Position numbers and translations under genes: made by a program. This document shows positions 46,482 to 56,841 of a stretch of 64,000 bases of DNA, in pieces (positions within the stretch are counted from its first letter, which is position 1; each line of letters begins with the position of its first letter). This DNA comes from Paenibacillus amylolyticus (GTDB taxonomy: Bacteria; Bacillota; Bacilli; Paenibacillales; Paenibacillaceae): NCBI RefSeq assembly GCF_029689945.1, contig NZ_CP121451.1, positions 6,200,001-6,264,000 on the forward strand. Direction: 5' to 3'. The notes under the pieces are model-generated. The model was not told where the DNA came from. It saw nothing but the letters and a program-made list of their open reading frames with translations, and ran no database searches.

Positions 46482-46838
46482 ATGCCTACAATGCGCTATG
46501 TCATCCTGCAGCAGGAACAACAATTGCAGTTCGTGGAAATGCCGGCAGATTACGCCTATCAGCTCAGTGCGCTCAACCTGCGCCTGCACAAGGAAATTGA
46601 TAAACTCACTGCAGCAGATGTCCCTGTCCTGCCTTGGGCGATCGCCGAATGTGACAGCCTCGATCTCCTGAACGAAAATCTTACTATCATTGGCGGCCTT
46701 GATTATATCAATGCGCTTGAAGAATCTTTTGCAGCACTGCGTGAAAGCCATTATCCTTTGATTTCTCTGCTTACCGAAATTCGGGCTCTTCAGGCCCAAT
46801 TGGAACAATGGTATGAAGAAGAGATGGAAGCTCTCTAA
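46482..46838 (+). CDS. Conserved hypothetical protein
   Basis: A 118-residue acidic, mostly helical protein that I do not recognise. It begins MRYVILQQEQQLQFVEMPAD (second ATG, 46491) and has a possible coiled coil at the C-terminus (RALQAQLEQWYEEEMEAL). No membrane segment or signal. A GGGAG lies about 14 bases before ATG 46482, rather far, so the start is uncertain. It is followed by a good terminator, so expression is likely. Confidence 0.6.
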   Translation: MPTMRYVILQQEQQLQFVEMPADYAYQLSALNLRLHKEIDKLTAADVPVLPWAIAECDSLDLLNENLTIIGGLDYINALEESFAALRESHYPLISLLTEIRALQAQLEQWYEEEMEAL

Positions 46839-46873
46839 TTCACCGCAGGTATCATTTTAATATGATGAGAACG

Positions 46874-46912
46874 AAAAGCACAGCTCCCTGAATAGGGATT
46901 TGTGCTTTTTTT
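46874..46912 (+). terminator. Terminator after the 46.5 kb hypothetical gene
   Basis: AAAAGCACA...CCCT/AGGG...TGTGCTTTTTTT hairpin, 36 bases past the stop. Confidence 0.9.
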
Positions 46913-47021
46913 GATTCAACGAAACATGGATTTGCCGGAGGCTTCCACTTATCCCGCACAGTCCAGGCTATTGCCACATATGCTAACGTACAGATGAATT
47001 ATGCAAGAGGAGGAGATACCC

Positions 47022-47165
47022 TTGCCTCAATGGCTTTGCAATCAACTGATGCGTGCATTTCACAAAAAGGACAGCCGGCAAATCAAGTTGCTGAACGAAT
47101 GCTGGTTCTTTTATCGCAACAAACCAGCAAATGGCACACCACGCAGTGTAGAGAACGAACTTTAA
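47022..47165 (+). CDS. cmpA: Cortex morphogenetic protein CmpA
   Basis: A 47-residue protein. The sequence starting PQWLCNQLMRAFHKKDSRQI and continuing KLLNECWFFYRNK matches the short Bacillus CmpA, a mother-cell sporulation protein that with ClpXP removes defective coat-assembly protein SpoIVA. TTG 47022 is preceded by AGGAGG eight bases away. The last 10 residues are an extra tail. It lies convergent to tex and next to the sprT-like gene, as in B. subtilis. Confidence 0.88.
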   Translation: MPQWLCNQLMRAFHKKDSRQIKLLNECWFFYRNKPANGTPRSVENEL

Positions 47166-47299
47166 GAGGTCCTCGTAAATGTCTGCTTTGGATTACGAAG
47201 AATGGCTTTCTGAACATGCACTTTAAGAAAATGTACATTATTCCCACCGTACTTATTAGAAAAATCAGAACGGACAACGGGATGATTCCGTCGACAACA

Positions 47300-47328
47300 A
47301 ACAGCCTTCCTGGTCAGGGAAGGCTGTT
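47300..47328. terminator. Terminator between cmpA and tex
   Basis: AACAGCCTTCC-TGGTCA-GGGAAGGCTGTT hairpin between convergent genes. No strong T-run on either side. Confidence 0.6.
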
Positions 47329-47343
47329 CTCCAATTCTATTGC

Positions 47344-49566
47344 TTAAGAAGACTGTTGCGCAGAAGCAGGCTTCTTCATCGTAAGGCCGACACGGCCTTT
47401 TTTGGTATCCACATTCATGACCCATACCGTTACGTTATCCCCGACAGATACCACATCCATCGGGTGTTTAACATATCCGTTGCTGAGCTGCGAGATATGG
47501 ACAAGCCCATCACTCTTAATTCCAATATCAACAAAAGCACCGAAATCAATCACGTTCCGAACTGTACCTTGAAGCTCCATGCCTTCCACCAGATCCTCAA
47601 TCTTCAATACATCCGTACGGAAGATTGGCAATGGCATCTCTTCACGCGGATCACGCCCCGGACGCTGCAAGCTGTCCAGAATGTCCCGCAATGTAGGCAC
47701 ACCTACGTCCAGTTTCGCAGCCAATTGCTCCGGCTGTTGCTCGGACAGTAACACCGACAGTTCCTTGCTACCCAGCTTGTCCATTGCAACCTGAAGTTCC
47801 TTGAACAGCTGATCGACAACCTTGTAGGACTCAGGGTGAATCGGTGTACGATCCAATGGATTCTCACCCTCCCCAATCCGCATAAAGCCTACGCACTGTT
47901 CATAAGTTTTCGCACCCAGACGCGGCACCTTCTGAAGCTGACGGCGGTTCGTAAACCGGCCGTTCTCTTCGCGGTACTTCACAATGTTTTTGGCAATCGT
48001 AGCGTTAACTCCGGCAACATATGACAGCAACGAAGGAGAAGCGGTATTCACATCCACACCTACATGGTTAACTGCGGATTCCACGACAGCCTTCAGGCTT
48101 TCTTCCAAAACCTTTTGGGAAACGTCATGCTGATATTGACCTACGCCAATGGCTTTTGGATCAATCTTAACCAACTCCGCAAGCGGGTCTTGTACACGGC
48201 GTGCAATGGAAGCTGCACTACGCTCCGCAACATCCAGATCCGGGAACTCTTCCTGAGCCAGTTTGGATGCAGAATATACGCTTGCGCCTGCTTCATTAAC
48301 AATCAGATACACCAGACTTTCATCACCGTTCTCCTGAATGATCTCGGCAACAAACTGCTCTGTTTCACGCGATCCGGTACCGTTACCAATGACAATCAGT
48401 CCGATATCATATTGCTTGATCATGCGATGGAATACTTCAGCAGCTTCGCGCTTCTTGTTGTGAGGTGGTGTTGGATAGGTCACTGCCACTTCAAGCAACT
48501 TGCCCGTATCATCTACTACAGCCAGTTTACAACCGGTACGATAGGCAGGATCGACCCCCAGCACACGTTTGCCATGAATCGGCGGTTGAAGCAACAGATT
48601 ACGCAGATTGGCAGAGAATACCGATATGGCCTGGTTTTCACCTTTTTCCGTGAGTTCTCCACGAACTTCACGCTCGATGGAAGGTGCAATAAGCCGCTTG
48701 TATGCATCTTCAATCACATCTCGCAGGATATCCTGCACAGCAGAAGCACCACGAAGGATCTGTCCTTCCATATGACGATGGGCCGGTTCTGCCTGTACGT
48801 CCAGGCCAACTTTCAGAATATTCTCACGTTCACCGCGATTAATCGCGAGAATACGGTGTGGAGGCATCTTTTTGGCCAGTTCGCGGTAATCGTAATAATT
48901 CTCGTACACGGACTCCTCTTGAGCATCCTTCGCTTCTGAAGTCAACATTCCGTGATCCAAGGTGTATCGACGAATCCAGGCACGAATGGCTGCATCGTCT
49001 GCGATATTCTCAGCGAGAATGTCTTTGGCTCCCTGAAGTGCCGACTCTGCATCTTCTACACCCAGTTCAGCATTGATATATTTCGCAGCTTCCTGGAGTG
49101 CATCGCCTTGTTTCGGTTGACCCCAGATCCATACAGCAAGGGGCTCAAGACCTTTTTCCTTAGCCACGCTTGCACGTGTTTTCCGCTTCTGACGGAATGG
49201 ACGATACAAGTCTTCCACTTCCTGCAGCTTCACAGCCTGGGTAATGGATTTCTTCAGTTCTCCGGTCAGCTTGCCCTGTTCCTCTATAATACGGATGACT
49301 TCCAATTTGCGATCCTCAAGATTGCGCAGATAGACAATGCGTTCTTCAATCAATCGCAGCTGGTTCTCATCCAGCTCTCCAGTCATTTCTTTACGGTAGC
49401 GGGCGATAAATGGAATCGTATTGCCTTCGTCCAGAAGCTCCGACGTCGTACGGACCTGCTTCAAGGACAGTGACAGTTCCTTGGCTACCTGTTTGATGAT
49501 TCGTTCATGGCGTTCTGCCTTTATTGTTTCTTCATTGGGTTCCAGAACCGTTTCCTGTTCAGACAA
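47344..49566 (-). CDS. tex: Tex family RNA-binding transcription accessory protein
   Basis: About 740 residues. An N-terminal helical domain (LSLSLKQVRTTSELLDEGNT, IPFIARYRKEMTGELDENQL), a YqgF-like RNase H fold (VLGVDPAYRTGCKLAVVDDT), a helix-hairpin-helix region (TASPSLLSYVAGVNATIAKN) and a C-terminal S1 domain (VRNVIDFGAFVDIGIKSDGL) follow in the usual order. Tex binds nucleic acids and is linked to transcription and stress tolerance. TTG 49566 has GAGGG six bases upstream; the open frame extends to 49614. Confidence 0.95.
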   Translation of the reverse strand: MSEQETVLEPNEETIKAERHERIIKQVAKELSLSLKQVRTTSELLDEGNTIPFIARYRKEMTGELDENQLRLIEERIVYLRNLEDRKLEVIRIIEEQGKLTGELKKSITQAVKLQEVEDLYRPFRQKRKTRASVAKEKGLEPLAVWIWGQPKQGDALQEAAKYINAELGVEDAESALQGAKDILAENIADDAAIRAWIRRYTLDHGMLTSEAKDAQEESVYENYYDYRELAKKMPPHRILAINRGERENILKVGLDVQAEPAHRHMEGQILRGASAVQDILRDVIEDAYKRLIAPSIEREVRGELTEKGENQAISVFSANLRNLLLQPPIHGKRVLGVDPAYRTGCKLAVVDDTGKLLEVAVTYPTPPHNKKREAAEVFHRMIKQYDIGLIVIGNGTGSRETEQFVAEIIQENGDESLVYLIVNEAGASVYSASKLAQEEFPDLDVAERSAASIARRVQDPLAELVKIDPKAIGVGQYQHDVSQKVLEESLKAVVESAVNHVGVDVNTASPSLLSYVAGVNATIAKNIVKYREENGRFTNRRQLQKVPRLGAKTYEQCVGFMRIGEGENPLDRTPIHPESYKVVDQLFKELQVAMDKLGSKELSVLLSEQQPEQLAAKLDVGVPTLRDILDSLQRPGRDPREEMPLPIFRTDVLKIEDLVEGMELQGTVRNVIDFGAFVDIGIKSDGLVHISQLSNGYVKHPMDVVSVGDNVTVWVMNVDTKKGRVGLTMKKPASAQQSS

Positions 49567-49870
49567 AATAAATCCCTCTTTCCTTCCTGAATCTGAATCG
49601 TTCGTTACAATCATTTAAGGGCAGCTTTGCTGCTGTAATTACAGTATAGTTGAACCATTTGTTTTTTCCACTCTACCCTATATTATCACAAAATCACGTC
49701 CAGATTCCCATCAATCCGCAACCATACAAGTTCTGACAGAATGATGTCATCCTCCAGCCTTCCCCATTACGGCAAAAAAAGACCGAAAAACGTCATCACA
49801 ACGCTCCTCGATCCTCCCTTGTTTAAAAACTCTATATACAATAGCAATCTAATAAGTGAAACTACTCATT

Positions 49871-50008
49871 TACACTATGACGGAGAGGACAGAAAAAACC
49901 TGAAAAAGCGAAGCGTTCGCCTTTATCTCCGGATTTTCCCTTTGAGAAAAGGGAATCAAAAAATCTGGGGATAACAGCGATTGGAAGGTTGTTCTGTCAT
50001 CGTAGTAT
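49871..50008. repeat. Interspersed repeat family 2, full copy
   Basis: About 138 bp of non-coding DNA in the 49615-50036 gap. Ends are imperfect inverted repeats containing GACAGAA/TTCTGTC and AACC/GGTT. The interior has a CCCTTT-GA-GAAAAGGG hairpin and GGATTTTC/GAATC arms. The partial copy at 45340-45421 is in opposite orientation. Confidence 0.8.
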
Positions 50009-50036
50009 CCGTGTAAATAAAATGTAGTTCACTTAT

Positions 50037-52225
50037 CTATACGCGTTCAAAGCGGAATAGCTCGCTCAGATAGTCTCCTGATGCACTGCCTACCGAAATA
50101 CCGCCATACATGAGGGCATCGCCGGTAAAGGTCTCTGATCCGCCTTTCAGACGATAATCCGCATTCGGGTCCAACCCTTTCAGCTTCAGGCGCTGAAGTG
50201 GCGCATTAGGCTCAGAGAGCACACGGAAGTAGAACACAACGGCTTCGCTTCCGTCTGGTGCAATGAACATCCACGCCGTCTCATTACCTTCAAACGGACT
50301 GAGCAAACGACGGAATGTTCCATATTGCACCGTTCCACGAATCTCCTTGTACAGCTCAACCTGGGCTTTCACGATCTCGTTCTCTTCCTCCGTGAATTTC
50401 GTCAGGTCCAGCTCATACCCGAAGTTGCCCGACATCGCAACATGTCCCGAATCTCAAGAGAAGTGATACGGTTCACTTGATGATTCGGTACCGCTGAGAT
50501 ATGGGACCCCATGGAGCTCACCGGGTACACAAGACTGGTACCGTACTGAATCCGCAGACGGGATATTGCATCTGTGTTATCACTTGTCCACGTCTGTGGC
50601 ATGTAATAGAGCATGCCTGGATCGAAGCGGCCACCACCACCTGAACAACTCTCGAACAGAATATTCGGGAACGCCGAAGTGATTCGTTCCATGACGTCAT
50701 ATAACCCCAACATGTAACGGTGCGCAGTCTCACGCTGTCTGTCTGCCGGAAGCAATGCGGAACCCACTTCCGTCATATTGCGGTTCATATCCCATTTCAC
50801 ATAAGTAATGGGTGCAGAACCAAGCACGTCTGTTAGCATACGCACGATCTCATCACGTACATCCTGACGAGAGAAGTCGAGTACCAGTTGCTGACGTCCT
50901 TCTGTCCGGCGACGATCAGGCACATGCAGACACCAATCCGGGTGCGCACGGTACAGCTCACTGTCTGGTGAGATCATCTCAGGCTCAAACCACAATCCGA
51001 ACTGCATGTCCAGACTGGTTACGCGGTTAGCCAGATCATCCAGACCCTGTGGCAATTTGTTCTTATCTACAATCCAGTCACCCAACGAGGAATTGTCACT
51101 ATCCCGGTGTCCAAACCAGCCATCATCCAGAACAAACAGCTCAATACCCAGCTTCTGTCCGGCGCGAGCGATCTGTTCAATCTTGTCGGCGTTGAAACCA
51201 AAGTAAGTCGCTTCCCAGTTGTTGACCAACACCGGACGCTCTGCATTGCGGAATTTCCCGCGTGCCAGACGCTCCCGATACAATTCGTGGTAGGACTGTG
51301 ACATGCCGTCCAACCCTGCAGCCGAATACACCATAACGGTCTCAGGGGTCTGGAACGCTTCCTGTGGTTCCAGCTTCCAGCTGAACTCAAACGGATTGAT
51401 TCCGAGTGATACACGAGTGGTATGGAACTGATCCACTTCAGCCTGTGCGGTGAAGCTGCCACTATAGACAAGACTGAATCCGTAGACTTCACCCTGATCT
51501 TCGTCCGTACCTGGTGTCATCAGCGCAATAAATGGATTCTGCTGGTGACTGCTTGAACCGCGGCGACTCTCAATTCCTTGCAAGCCTGAAGCAAGCGGTC
51601 TGCGAACGATATCCCGTTCCCGTGTCCAAGCCCCTGACAATTGCAACAATTCATAATCCGCATGCGGGAAATCAACCGAAGAACTGAGCGCACGCGCCAC
51701 ATTCACTGCGGTAGCGCTCTCATTAACGATACGCATGGAGCGTGTAATCGCATTAAATGCCGTAAACGCTGTATAAGAAAGCTCGATCTTGATACCAGCG
51801 ACGCGGTCTTCCAGCTCAATAATCAGCGTCTCTGCTTCGTCATCGGACTCAACGTATGTTGCTGGCAGTCCGGTAAGCGCCGCTTTTCCTTTGACCAATC
51901 GATGACCTGTATACGTAAACTCCGAAACCGTTGAGCCATTCTCAAGCTCCAGTTGGATTGCCGGATTACGGAAATCACTTGTGCCATACACCGGCAATTC
52001 CACAGGCAACGTATCGAATGAGATCGTACGATCCTCTGGCACCGGGTTAGGGCTAAAGGATGCTCGTTCCGTCCGTACATGCAGCCAGCTCAGATCGGTA
52101 TCGCGTAATTTTTTGCCATAATACAAATGCACCACATATCCTGAAGGCAGCACCTGAAATACGTAACTGGCCTCACGGGTCTGTAAATGAAACTGAAGTT
52201 TCTCTTGATTGATATAAATGCTCAT
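50037..52225 (-). CDS. galA: GH36 alpha-galactosidase (frame break at about 50448)
   Basis: A 729-residue (repaired) cytoplasmic GH36 enzyme releasing terminal alpha-galactose from raffinose-type sugars. An N-terminal beta-supersandwich is followed by a TIM barrel: VNNWEATYFGFNADKIEQIA, LDDGWFGHRDSDNSSLGDW, nucleophile Asp in YVKWDMNRNM, ESCSGGGGRFDPGMLYY and acid/base Asp in TWTSDNTDAISR. One missing G at about 50448 moves the last 135 residues into another frame (HVAMSGNFGYELDLT onward). No sugar transporter is adjacent. ATG 52225 is preceded by GGAGGAGACAT. Confidence 0.93.
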
Positions 52226-52329
52226 ATGTCTCCTCCACCTCTATATATAGGTCTTTCGGGTAAACGGTTTCTCAGGTTTCATTATAGCGAAAAAATCGCC
52301 AATGTTCTACGCTTTCATCAGCTTTAATC

Positions 52330-52371
52330 AAAAGAGCGCATAACAGCCCGAAGGATGTCATACGCTCTTTT
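52330..52371 (-). terminator. Terminator after ndoA
   Basis: Stem AAAAGAGCG...CGCTCTTTT with inner ATAACAGCC/GGATGTCAT pairing. It lies about 90 bases beyond the ndoA stop, upstream of galA. Confidence 0.65.
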
Positions 52372-52459
52372 GGTTACAGTCTGAATTCAGTGTGTTCCCT
52401 TACAGGAACATCCATTGCCAACGGACGGCAGTGCAGCGTACAAGACGCTGGTTACTGCC

Positions 52460-52808
52460 TTAAAAATCGATTAAACCAAGGCTGATCTGTAAGGCTTCGT
52501 TGACCAATTTCATGGTCTCCTCGTCCAGATGAGTAATCTTGTCAGTCAGCCTCTGCTTATCAATCGTCCGTATTTGTTCGAGCAAAATAACCGAGTCCCG
52601 GTCAAAGCCGTGTGCCGCCGCATCAATCTCAACATGCGTTGGCAGCTTTGCCTTCTGGATCTGGGCGGTGATCGCCGCCACAATACAAGTTGGACTGAAC
52701 CGGTTGCCGATATCATTCTGGATCACCAGAACCGGCCTGACTCCACCTTGCTCGGAACCGACAACGGGAGAAGATCCGCAAAAAAACGTCACCACGTTTT
52801 ACGATCAA
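52460..52808 (-). CDS. ndoA: MazF-type endoribonuclease toxin EndoA (two base losses near the start)
   Basis: A type II toxin cleaving mRNA at UACAU. From ATC-rich start TTG 52808 the frame reads IVKRGDVF. After restoring one T near 52785 (T run) and one near 52771 it continues [19 protein letters not shown], then [20 protein letters not shown]. The repaired length is 116 residues, the same as B. subtilis EndoA. The uninterrupted frame begins only at 52795. It lies 3 bases after the antitoxin gene and is cotranscribed with it. Confidence 0.93.
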
Positions 52809-52811
52809 TGT

Positions 52812-53093
52812 CTACACCCCGCTAACTAAGCGGTCCAGAGTGCTGTCCGCATCTTCCTCCGCATGAAAGGCTTCGGATGCCATGGTCAGATTAATTTTTG
52901 CCATCTCCATGTACCCTCGCTGCATCGTTTCACGGATGTAACGTTTCTTACGCTCCGTTAAATACAGCTTCATAGCCTGCCTAATCAATTCGCTGCGGTT
53001 GGAATTCTCCAGCGCTACGATGCCATCCACTTCCTGCAAAAGATAATCAGGTAAACTGATCATGATCCGCTTGGTGTTCTGCAAGTTGGCCAC
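52812..53093 (-). CDS. ndoAI: EndoAI antitoxin (ribbon-helix-helix)
   Basis: A 93-residue CopG-like antitoxin. The N-terminal ribbon-helix-helix (NTKRIMISLPDYLLQEVDGI, NRSELIRQAMKLYL) binds DNA, and the acidic C-terminal part neutralises EndoA. The start is GTG 53093 preceded by GGGGGTGG; the frame upstream to 53225 lacks homology. Order alr-ndoAI-ndoA as in Bacillus. Confidence 0.92.
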   Translation of the reverse strand: MANLQNTKRIMISLPDYLLQEVDGIVALENSNRSELIRQAMKLYLTERKKRYIRETMQRGYMEMAKINLTMASEAFHAEEDADSTLDRLVSGV

Positions 53094-53353
53094 CTTTCTT
53101 CCACCCCCACAAACCTTTCGCCATTGTGAACCAGTATTACGTTTTTCCAGAACTTTTATACAAAGGAATATATATGCCCCGAGTATATCAAGTATGCTGT
53201 ACTCCATTATAAACACGGGGAACAATATTCGTACAGACCAAACATCTCATTTCAGGAATTAAATCCTTACTGTCATACAACATTCGAGATGCTCCGACAG
53301 TTTTCCTTCTGTTCTGAAAAAAAGTTTATTGGTAATGACGTCCAGTTTACCTG

Positions 53354-54541
53354 TCAGGATGTCAAAAGAGGATTGATTCTGGCGACTTCTGCTCCACCGC
53401 GGGTATACACCCGGGGAATGCGGTGCGCCATCATGCAGATCACTTCATAAGCAATCGTACCAAGCTGGGATGCCACCTCGTCTGCGGTTATAACGCCACC
53501 AGACTGATGACCGATGAGGACAACCTCTTCGCCGACTTGAATTTCTTCCGCTTCTTCTGCGAAAGATTGTAACGACACCATACACTGATCCATACAGATT
53601 GTACCGACGACAGGAATGCGGCGGCCGCGTACAAGCACTTGTGCTTTACCTGTCAGCATTCTGGAGAATCCGTCTGCATAACCAATTGGCAGGGTCGCTA
53701 TTCGTTCGTACCCTTGCGTAAAATAACGGGTTCCGTAACTGATCCCCCAATGGGGTGGCAGTGTTTTGACCAGAACCGCTTTCGTCTTCAGCGTCAATAC
53801 CGGGGACAGCTTCACCACCTGATGATTCACCTCAGCCGAAGGATACAGTCCGTACAGGCTTATTCCCACACGTACCATATCATAGGATAATTCAGGTGTA
53901 TCAATGGCAGCGGCGCTGTTCGCCGTATGTATAATCGGGATGGAACATCCCTGATCCCTGAGCGCTTGAACCACGCCTTGGAACCGTCGATACTGCTCCA
54001 GTGTATAGGTTTTGTCTTCTTCATCCGCTCTGGCAAAATGGGTAAACATGCCTTCCAACATCACCTGATGGAGCGAAGCCACTTCCTGAATGAATGCCAA
54101 AGCCTCATCGCCAGGCAACAGACCTAATCGGCCCATGCCGCTGTCGATTTTAATATGAACCTTCAATTGGTTAGCGAATGTGCTCGCATCCAGATGTCGA
54201 ATGGCATCAAGCACTTCCCTGCTGAACAACGTGACGGTCACATCATGTTTCCAAGCAACAGCGATCCCTTCAGGCGGGGTATAACCCAATACCAGAATAG
54301 GAATCGTAATCCCATGTTGTCGCAGTTCCAGCGCTTCGTCAAGAAATGCAACACTTAAGTAATCCACACCCACTCGTTCCAGTTCTCTGGCCGTTTCCAC
54401 CGCTCCATGTCCATAGGCATTGGCCTTCACACAGGCGAGGAATTTCATGCCCTGAGGCAATGCCTCGCGGAAAGCTTCTACGTTAGTACATAAATGATCC
54501 AAATTGATGTCCGCCTGGGTCGGCCGATATTGTCCTTGCAC
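53354..54541 (-). CDS. alr: Alanine racemase
   Basis: A 395-residue PLP enzyme converting L- to D-alanine for peptidoglycan. The PLP lysine is Lys39 in CVKANAYGHGAVETA. The catalytic Tyr is in HWGISYGTRYF, and the C-terminal substrate region is VPVVGTICMDQCMV. GTG start at 54541. About 260 bases separate it from ndoAI, and 394 bases without a gene lie before it apart from a terminator at 54859. Confidence 0.96.
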   Translation of the reverse strand: MQGQYRPTQADINLDHLCTNVEAFREALPQGMKFLACVKANAYGHGAVETARELERVGVDYLSVAFLDEALELRQHGITIPILVLGYTPPEGIAVAWKHDVTVTLFSREVLDAIRHLDASTFANQLKVHIKIDSGMGRLGLLPGDEALAFIQEVASLHQVMLEGMFTHFARADEEDKTYTLEQYRRFQGVVQALRDQGCSIPIIHTANSAAAIDTPELSYDMVRVGISLYGLYPSAEVNHQVVKLSPVLTLKTKAVLVKTLPPHWGISYGTRYFTQGYERIATLPIGYADGFSRMLTGKAQVLVRGRRIPVVGTICMDQCMVSLQSFAEEAEEIQVGEEVVLIGHQSGGVITADEVASQLGTIAYEVICMMAHRIPRVYTRGGAEVARINPLLTS

Positions 54542-54858
54542 GTTAAGTCACCTTCTCTAGTCATCTTAATCCGGCTCACGTCAGACTCCATCGTAATGCT
54601 CCAGCATGTGACTGTCAAATGAACCGAAGTTCCGCATTCAAAAACAGATGTAAGGTGCGCCGTTTGAGGAACTAATGCGAACATAGAAGAAGACCAATAA
54701 GCGAGATGAGCAGGGCTAAATGTTCCTTTTTGCCCCAGCGACGATCTGCTTATATCGATTATTTACCCGGTTCCTCCCGCATAGAAGCGCGTTTTGCATT
54801 ATTGGGTGTATCGAGTAAAAAATCCCTTCCGTATGAACACATGTCTTTCAGCAAAACA

Positions 54859-54887
54859 AAGCACCGGAGAATGAGTCTCCGATGCTT
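54859..54887 (-). terminator. Terminator after the ydcC-like gene
   Basis: AAGCATCGGAGA/TCTCCGGTGCTT hairpin on the minus strand followed by TGTTTTGC. The rest of the 54542-54935 gap shows no gene I can support. Confidence 0.7.
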
Positions 54888-54935
54888 CTTAGCATTCCTT
54901 ATGTTTATGCTACTATTCGTTGTTTGGTTCGAAAA

Positions 54936-56134
54936 TCATTTGCCTGACTCTTCCTGCATGGATGTTGCAATGCGCACCATCTCGTTCTGAGGCAGGTCTG
55001 CACTGGTGATTCGATATTCTATGCCATCTGTCATCCATGTCAGTGTCTTCAGTGCATCTCCGCTAATCATTCCCAGCGTGAATCCAAGATCCACTACACT
55101 GGATGGAGCAAGCGATACAGCTCGATCCTGCGGTCTGGCTTCAAATATTGTGTAATTATATGTTCCTTCATAACGAAGCATAACCGAATAGTCTCCTGCC
55201 TCTTCCAGAATCTGATCATCCTTAAGCTGCACGCCCTCCGGCGCATAGGTCGGCTGAATTACGCCAAAGCTGTCTGTACCTTCCGGTTCTGCGAGTGTTG
55301 GCTCTTCGCCTTCCTGACCTGTTGCAGCACCTTCTGTACCTTGCTGCTCTGTGTTACCACCTACACCTGTCTGTCCATCAGTGACAGCTCCATCCGTTTC
55401 AGGTGCAGTCTGAGGATTGGCAGGTTCTTTACCGCTCTCATTACCCGCTTGCTCCACAGGAGTCACGCCCGAGTCTGTTCCTGTTTTACCGCCTTCTTCT
55501 GAAGCTGCTGTCATGTTACGTTGCATGTCGAAGGCATCTTTCTCAAATTCTGTCCCGAATTTGAAGGAATCAAATTTCACATCGACCACAACATTGGCAT
55601 TGGAGTCGGATACCTCAACCTGTTTAGGTGCGTAATCCGATTTGTTCAGCCAGATCTTCTGTCTGACGAGTGCATGTGTATTATAATTGGCAGCTACATC
55701 AAATACATAGCTCTCCTTCTCATCTGCAAACTGACGGGTTGTATCCCCGTAATGCTCCGAATCAAAGTTTCATAGAGATATACCTGTCCTTGATTATCTG
55801 GCCAATTGCTTTGAAAACGGAAGCTTTTATTCTGGCTCGGTGTCAAAACAAACACGCCTTCATCGTTACGCAGGACAATCTGTGTTACATCCTTTTTGGC
55901 ATTCGTTAACGCAATACGATAATAGGAAGGCTTCTGATGCCATACCTCGACCTTGTACTGCTGCGGCGCATCTCCGGTATGCAGCGTCATCACGCCTGCC
56001 CCCTGGTAACTTTCCATCTCTCCTACGACTTCGTTCAGATCTTTGACCACAGCTGCCGCATCCTTCTTCCCGCAGGCGGCAAGTAAGGCCGATAAGACCA
56101 ATACCATGGCAAGCATCCATGATATTCGGCGCAT
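54936..56134 (-). CDS. YdcC/LolA-like sporulation lipoprotein (frame break at about 55747)
   Basis: About 399 residues when repaired. A signal peptide ends in a lipobox before Cys21 (LLAAC). The LolA-like beta domain follows (MESYQGAGVMTLHT, YYRIALTNAKKDVTQIVLRN, IWLNKSDYAPKQVEV in the second frame). A long Gly/Thr/Glu-rich linker precedes a last folded part (DYSVMLRYEGTYNYTIFEAR). One G missing from a GGGG run near 55747 splits it. ATG 56134 has AAAGGGG. Position before alr matches B. subtilis ydcC. GerS-like envelope or spore role is inferred. Confidence 0.88.
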
Positions 56135-56358
56135 GACATCATCCCCTTTAGCACATGTTTTCACTTCAGGATTGTGCTTGCAGCAGAACCCCTACTTGAT
56201 TAGTACATGTTATGAGGGACTTGTTCGATATATGCGGACTAGTTTGACAAGCAATCGGTGAAATCCGTTAATACCGCATTACTACGTTTGCAGTTAGCCT
56301 TACCACAGCGAAATATACACCGGATAACTTGCATCCTTGTTCTCCTACGTCATATGCA

Positions 56359-56469
56359 ATGGCTGGTCTGTATGTCCTGATGGGTATTGGAGCGCTCATC
56401 TTTTTCCGAATATTACTTCCGAAGACAGAGGAACAGCATCAACATCTGGCGTGTGCAGATGCATCTTGA
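56359..56469 (+). CDS. Possible 36-residue single-span membrane peptide
   Basis: In the 56165-56630 gap an ATG at 56359 opens a 36-residue frame with one hydrophobic helix (LYVLMGIGALIFFRILLPKT) and a short polar tail. No ribosome site is visible, but a good terminator follows 34 bases after the stop. Unrecognised, and could be chance. Confidence 0.25.
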   Translation: MAGLYVLMGIGALIFFRILLPKTEEQHQHLACADAS

Positions 56470-56502
56470 TTTCACTTTTTCGGCAACCAAATAATCATCC
56501 AC

Positions 56503-56525
56503 GGGAGCCGGGCAGGCTCTCTTTT
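56503..56525 (+). terminator. Terminator in the 56.5 kb gap
   Basis: GGGAGCC-GGGCA-GGCTCTC followed by TTTTC on the plus strand. No confirmed gene lies immediately upstream on this strand. Confidence 0.6.
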
Positions 56526-56630
56526 CATGTCAAACCTCATCGTATAAAAGTAAATAATCATTAACATTTTGTATATTATAGTTTACATTTAGTTAAATAT
56601 CATGTACATTGGATTCATGGAGGTGAGCAA

Positions 56631-56840
56631 GTGGAAGAATTGCACAATCACGTTCGGGAGTTACGAGCCAGAGACCGACTGTCCCAAGCGGAACTAGCCA
56701 AACTCATCGGCGCATCCCGCCAAACCATAGCCCTGATTGAACGTGGAGATTACTCGCCATCGGTCGTCCTGGCATTAAAAATAGCCCATGTCTTTCGTGA
56801 ACCCGTCGAAAAAATCTTTGAATTGAAAGGTGGAGATTAA
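56631..56840 (+). CDS. XRE family regulator paired with DUF3169 membrane protein
   Basis: A 69-residue Cro/C1-type regulator covering little more than the HTH (VRELRARDRLSQAELAKLIG, SRQTIALIERGDYSPSVVLA). GTG 56631 is preceded by GGAGGTGAG. The following membrane-protein gene starts just after its stop, so the two form a unit in which the regulator probably controls the pair. Confidence 0.9.
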   Translation: MEELHNHVRELRARDRLSQAELAKLIGASRQTIALIERGDYSPSVVLALKIAHVFREPVEKIFELKGGD

Positions 56841-56841
56841 G

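Noticed and set aside
54706..54990. 94-codon plus frame with a hydrophobic stretch
   Set aside because: It runs through the terminator hairpin at 54859-54887 and into the 3' end of the ydcC-like gene; unlikely to be real.
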